This document shows, piece by piece, positions 14,182 through 16,011 of a stretch of 16,011 bases of DNA. Position numbers and translations under genes: made by a program. Below the pieces are notes generated by a model. The model saw nothing but the letters and a program-made list of their open reading frames with translations, was not told the DNA's origin and made no database searches. This DNA comes from Chloroflexia bacterium. GTDB taxonomy: Bacteria; Chloroflexota; Chloroflexia; QHBQ01; JADMIH01. The stretch spans positions 1 to 16,011 of the forward strand of contig JAICKM010000066.1 of the NCBI GenBank assembly GCA_025927935.1. The letters are read 5' to 3'. Position 1 is the stretch's first letter. Each line of letters opens with the position of its first letter.

Positions 14182-15894
14182 GTGATCCGCCCCATACGCC
14201 TGCTCCTTCCCGTCGTCGTGCTACTGCTTGCCGTTTTACCGGGGTCTGGTCCGAGTAATGCCGCATCAGGAGATCGCTACTTCCCGGAGACCGGCTTCAC
14301 GGTACCCGCCATTTTCGCCGGCTACTGGGACAAGCACGGTGGACTGCCCATCTTCGGCTACCCGATCACGGCGGCACAGATGGAGAACGGCTATCTCACC
14401 CAATACTTCGAGCGCAACCGCTTTGAATACCATCCCGAACACGCCGGCACGCAATACGAGGTGCTCCTGGGCTTGCTGGGCGACACGCTGACCGTGGGCC
14501 GGGATTTTCCCAAGGCCGCCACCTTCTCGGATAACCCCACGCACCGTTATTTCGCGGCCACGGGGCACGATCTCCAGGGATCCTTCCTGCAATACTGGGA
14601 GGAGAACGGCGGACTGGCCCAGTTCGGCTATCCGATCTCCGATGAGTTAGAGGAAACCAGCGCCACCGACGGCAAGACCTACACCGTGCAGTATTTCGAA
14701 CGTAACCGCTTCGAATATCACCCCGAAAATGCCGGCACGCCTTATGACGTGCTGATGGGTTTGTTGGGCCGGGACTACCTGGCGCACCTCGGCCCGCCCA
14801 GTTCGCCGCCTGCCTCCGGCCCCTTCCCTGGTTGGACGCCGGAGCCGCCCGCCGGGTACCCCCCCGCGCCCGCCGGGCCGTTCCTGAGCGGCCCGCACGT
14901 GGGGTTCGGTATCACCGTGCATATGTACTACCAGGACCACAAGCGGGTGCTGGACGCCGTGCAGGATATCGGCTTCACCTGGATCAAGCAGCAGGTGCAA
15001 TGGAAGGACATCGAAGGCTCGCCGGGCGCTTATGCCTGGGCCGAATTGGACAGCATCGTGGCCGACACGGCGGCGCGCGGGCTGAAGCTGATGATCAGCG
15101 TGGTGAAAGCGCCGGCCTGGGCCAACGGCGGCGGCAACGGCTTCCCGACCGACCCGGCGTACCTGGGCAACTTCATGCACGCCATGGCCGCGCACTACGG
15201 CGGCCAGGTGCAGGCATATGAAATCTGGAACGAACAGAACCTGTTTAGCGAGAGCGGGAATTTAGACCCCGCTCGCTACGCCGAACTCTTGAAGGCCGGC
15301 TACCTGGGCGTCAAAGCGGGCAACCCGCAGGCGGTAGTGGTCTGTGGCGCGCTCACGCCGACAGGAATCTATAACCTCAGCGTGGCAGTGGAAGATACCT
15401 GGTATCTCGACCAGCTTTATCAGTGGCACAACGGGGAGTTGCGCAACTACTACGACGTGCTGGGGTCACACCCCTACGGCTACAACAATCCACCGGATAC
15501 GATGTGGCCCGATGACCCCAGCACGGCCTCTGCTTTTACGAATCACGGGCAGTTCTACTACCGGCGCATCGAGCAGCAGCGCCAGGTCATGGAGAAATAC
15601 GGCGAGGGACAGAAGCAGATCTGGCTGACCGAGTATGGGTGGTGCAGCGACAACCGGCTGGACGGCTACGATGAGTGCTCCGAGACCACCACCGCGCAGC
15701 AGGCCGCCTACACCATCTGGGCCATCGAGCGGGCCGAGCGCCGCTACCCCTGGATCGGCGTGATGTTCCTCTGGAACCTAAACTTCAGCACCTTCCAGGA
15801 GTGGTACACCGGCCCGTCGCACTTCAGCATCTTGAACCCGGACTGGACACCGCGCCCGATCTACACGGCGCTGAAAGGGCTAGCCAAGCCGTAG
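14182..15894 (+). CDS. Secreted clan-A-type glycoside hydrolase with two N-terminal repeat modules
   Basis: The product has 570 residues from GTG 14182, with AAAGGA 8 nt upstream. Residues 1-27 form a signal peptide (MIRPIRLLLPVVVLLLAVLPG...SNA). Two ~85-90-residue modules follow (about 32-110 and 122-204), each with RYF...F..YW...GGL..FGYPI, QYFERNRFEYHPE.AGT.Y.VL.GLLG. A Pro-rich linker (~205-236) leads to a TIM-barrel domain beginning GPHVGFGITVHMYY. Likely acid/base Glu351 is in YEIWNEQN and nucleophile Glu484 in WLTEYGW, at strand ends 4 and 7 as in clan GH-A (GH5/GH39-like). The substrate is unknown, perhaps a beta-linked extracellular polysaccharide; the modules may bind the cell surface or glycan. 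It is a single-gene unit ending in an intrinsic terminator. Confidence 0.85.
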   Translation: MIRPIRLLLPVVVLLLAVLPGSGPSNAASGDRYFPETGFTVPAIFAGYWDKHGGLPIFGYPITAAQMENGYLTQYFERNRFEYHPEHAGTQYEVLLGLLGDTLTVGRDFPKAATFSDNPTHRYFAATGHDLQGSFLQYWEENGGLAQFGYPISDELEETSATDGKTYTVQYFERNRFEYHPENAGTPYDVLMGLLGRDYLAHLGPPSSPPASGPFPGWTPEPPAGYPPAPAGPFLSGPHVGFGITVHMYYQDHKRVLDAVQDIGFTWIKQQVQWKDIEGSPGAYAWAELDSIVADTAARGLKLMISVVKAPAWANGGGNGFPTDPAYLGNFMHAMAAHYGGQVQAYEIWNEQNLFSESGNLDPARYAELLKAGYLGVKAGNPQAVVVCGALTPTGIYNLSVAVEDTWYLDQLYQWHNGELRNYYDVLGSHPYGYNNPPDTMWPDDPSTASAFTNHGQFYYRRIEQQRQVMEKYGEGQKQIWLTEYGWCSDNRLDGYDECSETTTAQQAAYTIWAIERAERRYPWIGVMFLWNLNFSTFQEWYTGPSHFSILNPDWTPRPIYTALKGLAKP

Positions 15895-15955
15895 CAGTCG
15901 AAGACCGCGATCCCGACGGGCGGGCAAGGCCGGAACGAATGCTCCGGCAACGCCG

Positions 15956-15990
15956 CGGCCCTTTCCCTTTGCCGGGAAGCGGGCCGTTTT
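15956..15990 (+). terminator. Intrinsic terminator of the glycoside hydrolase gene
   Basis: CGGCCC pairs with GGGCCG, with an inner TTCCC/GGGAA stem, a TTTGCC loop and small bulges, followed directly by TTTT. It starts about 60 nt after the stop codon. The T-run lies only on the plus-strand side. Confidence 0.75.
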
Positions 15991-16011
15991 GCTGTGTGCG
16001 TTTCATGTGAA

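Overview
This 16 kb window reads as chromosomal DNA of a Chloroflexota bacterium, most likely class Chloroflexia. The reasons are a high GC content, two secreted proteins built from a YW/GYPI/QxFxR module I associate with this phylum, a lipoprotein with a PTATSTP-type linker, and dispersed GC-rich palindromic repeats of a kind common in these genomes. The phylum call is an inference from pattern memory; no rRNA or marker gene is present.

Left region (1-2755). The window opens in the last 50 codons of an ABC transporter ATPase, which overlaps by 11 nt an internally duplicated ABC-2 permease; together they form a two-gene exporter. A 445-bp gene-free stretch follows, packed with inverted repeats: a hairpin after the stop codon, a 98-nt C/G-rich inverted repeat, a 16-bp palindrome, a 12-bp-stem hairpin and a 75-nt dispersed palindromic repeat. 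It leads into a LURP-one/YxjI-type protein gene.

Middle accessory region (2756-6751). This part is patchy in base composition and mixed in strand. It holds a seven-bladed WD40 protein (-) flanked by 21-nt imperfect direct repeats, a VOC/glyoxalase-fold protein (-), a divergent SGNH-hydrolase lipoprotein (+) whose start lies only 6 bp from the VOC start, a CPCC-type zinc-finger protein of unknown role (+), and a MocA-like nucleotidyltransferase (-).

Right region (6990-14068). This is a leucine/isovalerate (liu) degradation locus: methylcrotonyl-CoA carboxylase carboxyltransferase subunit, a small very acidic unknown protein, methylglutaconyl-CoA hydratase, then an inserted secreted-protein gene plus a second copy of the 75-nt repeat, then the biotin carboxylase/biotin-carrier subunit and HMG-CoA lyase. 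The encoded enzymes turn 3-methylcrotonyl-CoA into acetyl-CoA and acetoacetate. Isovaleryl-CoA dehydrogenase and a LiuR-type regulator are not in the window.

Right end (14182-15990). A secreted glycoside hydrolase carries two N-terminal copies of the Chloroflexota repeat module and ends in a convincing intrinsic terminator.

The items most worth following are the acidic protein embedded in the liu operon, the repeat-flanked WD40 gene, an 11-residue insertion beside the biotin carboxylase active site, and a consensus promoter aimed antisense through the VOC gene towards the SGNH lipoprotein gene. None of these proves a new system; they are leads.
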